Positions 5,444-6,804 of a stretch of DNA of 6,804 bases are shown here, in pieces. The notes beneath the pieces are model-generated. The model had not been told where the DNA came from, did no database searches, and saw only the letters and a list, made by a program, of their open reading frames with translations. A program made the translations under genes and the position numbers. Origin of the DNA: Candidatus Aminicenantota bacterium (GTDB lineage Bacteria; Acidobacteriota; Aminicenantia; Aminicenantales; Aminicenantaceae); the NCBI GenBank assembly GCA_030614645.1, contig JAUWTR010000093.1:1-6804 (forward strand), written 5' to 3'. Position 1 is the stretch's first letter, and each line of letters begins with the position of its first letter.

Positions 5444-6742
5444 ATGGAACTGCTTAATGTTTTAGTCTTAATTGGAAGTTTTTCTATGTTGTTGTTGATA
5501 GGAGTTCCTATTTCTTTCAGTATAGGTATTGCCACTGTTTCCACTATGCTTATGAGTATTAATACAGGCCCGGCCCTGACCACTGCAGCCCAGCGGATGG
5601 CTACCGGGATGGACAGTTTTGCTCTGCTGGCAATTCCCTTTTTTATTCTTTCCGGCCAGCTAATGAACAGGGGAGGGATAGCAAGGCGGCTGATTGCATT
5701 TGCTAAGGTTATGGTGGGTATGTTTCCGGGGGGTTTGGCCTTTGTAAACATTATGGCTAATATGCTGTTTGGCTCCATCTCAGGTTCGGCAGTTGCCTCA
5801 TCCGCTGCTATTGGTGGTTTTATGGTCCCTATGATGAAAAAGGAAGGCTATGATCTAAATTATAGTGCTGCAGTAAATATTACAGCTGCCACTACCGGAC
5901 TCATCATCCCTCCCAGCAATGTGCTTATTGTATATTCATTAGCCAGCGGAGGCGTTTCTATAGGAGCGCTTTTTGTAGCAGGATATCTTACTGGTGTGTT
6001 AGTGGGATTGTCTTTGATGCTGATTGCCGGGATTATAGCTTATAGAAAAAATTACCCAACCGAGCAGGGATATAAGTTTAAGGAAGCTGCCTTAAAGTTT
6101 CTCGACGCTTTACCCAGTCTTTTTTTAATAGTCTTGGTTATAGGCGGGATCGTAGCCGGATACTTTACAGCGACCGAGGCTTCAGCGATTGCTGTCTTAT
6201 ACACTTTTATCCTTGCGGTTTTTATATACAGGGAAGTCAAATGGAGGGAATTACCTCAGATTCTGCTCGATACATCTTCCACAACTGCCATTGTTATGCT
6301 GCTGGTAGGGGCATCAATGGGCATGTCCTGGATCATGTCCTTTGAGAACATCCCTCAGAATATAAGTACAGCGCTTATGGCGGTATCGGAGAGCAGAATC
6401 GTCATCCTCCTGCTTATCAATCTGGTGCTTTTGCTGGTGGGGACTTTTATGGATATAACTCCAGCGGTTTTGATCTTTACCCCCATATTTTTACCTGTGG
6501 CTGTGCAGTTAGGCATAGACCCGATTCATTTCGGTATAATCATGGTCCTGAACCTGAGTATCGGCCTGTGTACACCCCCAGTGGGAAGTGTGCTGTTTAT
6601 AGGCTGCGGCATAGCCGGGACATCTATCGCAAAAGTAATAAGACCGTTAATACCTCTATACATGGCTATGCTGCTTGCCCTGCTACTGGTGACCTTTATC
6701 CCGGAAATAAGTATGGGTTTACCACGTCTTTTCGGCTATTAG
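5444..6742 (+). CDS. dctM: TRAP transporter large permease subunit (DctM family)
   Basis: This 432-residue polytopic membrane protein is the transport channel of the TRAP system and is expected to use an ion gradient, usually Na+. Its length is typical. About a dozen hydrophobic segments run from residue 3 to 424. Diagnostic DctM motifs are AIPFFILSGQLMNRGGIARR (63-82), MLFGSISGSAVASSAAIGG (107-125), MKKEGYDLNYSAAV (131-144), TTGLIIPPSN (150-159), the pivot GTFMDITPAVLIFTPIFLPV (333-352), and LGIDPIHFG (356-364) with LNLSIGLCTPPVG (369-381). The two halves with similar GLIIPPSN- and GLCTPPVG-type hairpins reflect the inverted repeat of the ion-transporter fold. The start at 5444 is supported by AAGGGAA (5430-5436), 7-9 nt upstream. 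It is the last gene in the series; no gene follows before the window edge. Confidence 0.95.
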   Translation: MELLNVLVLIGSFSMLLLIGVPISFSIGIATVSTMLMSINTGPALTTAAQRMATGMDSFALLAIPFFILSGQLMNRGGIARRLIAFAKVMVGMFPGGLAFVNIMANMLFGSISGSAVASSAAIGGFMVPMMKKEGYDLNYSAAVNITAATTGLIIPPSNVLIVYSLASGGVSIGALFVAGYLTGVLVGLSLMLIAGIIAYRKNYPTEQGYKFKEAALKFLDALPSLFLIVLVIGGIVAGYFTATEASAIAVLYTFILAVFIYREVKWRELPQILLDTSSTTAIVMLLVGASMGMSWIMSFENIPQNISTALMAVSESRIVILLLINLVLLLVGTFMDITPAVLIFTPIFLPVAVQLGIDPIHFGIIMVLNLSIGLCTPPVGSVLFIGCGIAGTSIAKVIRPLIPLYMAMLLALLLVTFIPEISMGLPRLFGY

Positions 6743-6750
6743 GAACCTGG

Positions 6751-6799
6751 ACTATTAATAAAAAATGTCGATATGTATGACATCTATTTAATTAATAGT
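6751..6799. repeat. Nested inverted repeat downstream of dctM
   Basis: A perfect 9-bp outer pair, ACTATTAAT (6751-6759) and ATTAATAGT (6791-6799), encloses a perfect 5-bp inner pair, ATGTC (6765-6769) and GACAT (6779-6783), around a 9-nt centre. It starts 8 nt after the dctM stop. It is AT-rich and not followed by a clear U-run, so it is not a standard intrinsic terminator. It could be a weak 3' hairpin that protects the operon mRNA, or an operator for a gene beyond the edge. Confidence 0.5.
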
Positions 6800-6804
6800 A
6801 TTCT

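Noticed and set aside
5398..5778. Minus-strand open frame of 126 codons over the dctQ/dctM junction
   Set aside because: Antisense to conserved TRAP permease genes; composition is the mirror of membrane-segment codons.
6568..6780. Plus-strand 70-codon open frame overlapping the dctM 3' end
   Set aside because: It overlaps dctM in another frame for almost all its length, and has no ribosome binding site or family likeness.

Overview
The window looks like chromosomal DNA from a bacterium of moderate GC content, probably an uncultured or environmental lineage. Two twin-arginine-exported sugar enzymes (a Gfo/Idh/MocA oxidoreductase and a xylose-isomerase-like TIM barrel) are typical of Planctomycetota, Omnitrophota, Bacteroidota, Armatimonadota and related groups. 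The lipoprotein TRAP binding protein and the GHMP kinase fit such lineages too. No rRNA, tRNA or other phylogenetic marker is present, so the assignment stays open.

Layout. Positions 1-326 on the minus strand hold an AT-rich two-gene unit. It comprises a small 82-residue protein and, 4 nt downstream, the first 24 codons of a nucleotidyltransferase-like gene that runs off the left edge. A 191-nt intergenic region (327-517) separates this unit from the rest and carries a good candidate promoter for the plus strand. From 518 to 6742 six plus-strand genes follow in one direction: TAT-exported oxidoreductase, TAT-exported sugar isomerase/epimerase, glucuronokinase-like GHMP kinase, and the three TRAP transporter subunits (binding lipoprotein DctP, small membrane subunit DctQ, large membrane subunit DctM). 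The last 62 nt contain a nested inverted repeat and no gene.

How the genes may work together. The kinase resembles, along nearly its whole length, what I recall of plant glucuronokinase (D-glucuronate to D-glucuronate 1-phosphate). It overlaps the isomerase gene upstream and lies just before a complete TRAP system, a transporter class that imports organic acids including uronates. The simplest reading is a sugar-acid uptake and processing operon: exported enzymes act on a sugar or sugar acid outside the cytoplasm, TRAP brings a carboxylated sugar in, and the kinase traps it as the 1-phosphate. The substrate is inferred, not shown.

Non-coding structure worth attention: a purine-rich 9-10-nt periodic CAG repeat between kinase and DctP, an 8-nt tandem repeat at the DctP start, an 11-bp hairpin abutting the ribosome binding site of the isomerase gene, and the nested inverted repeat after DctM.
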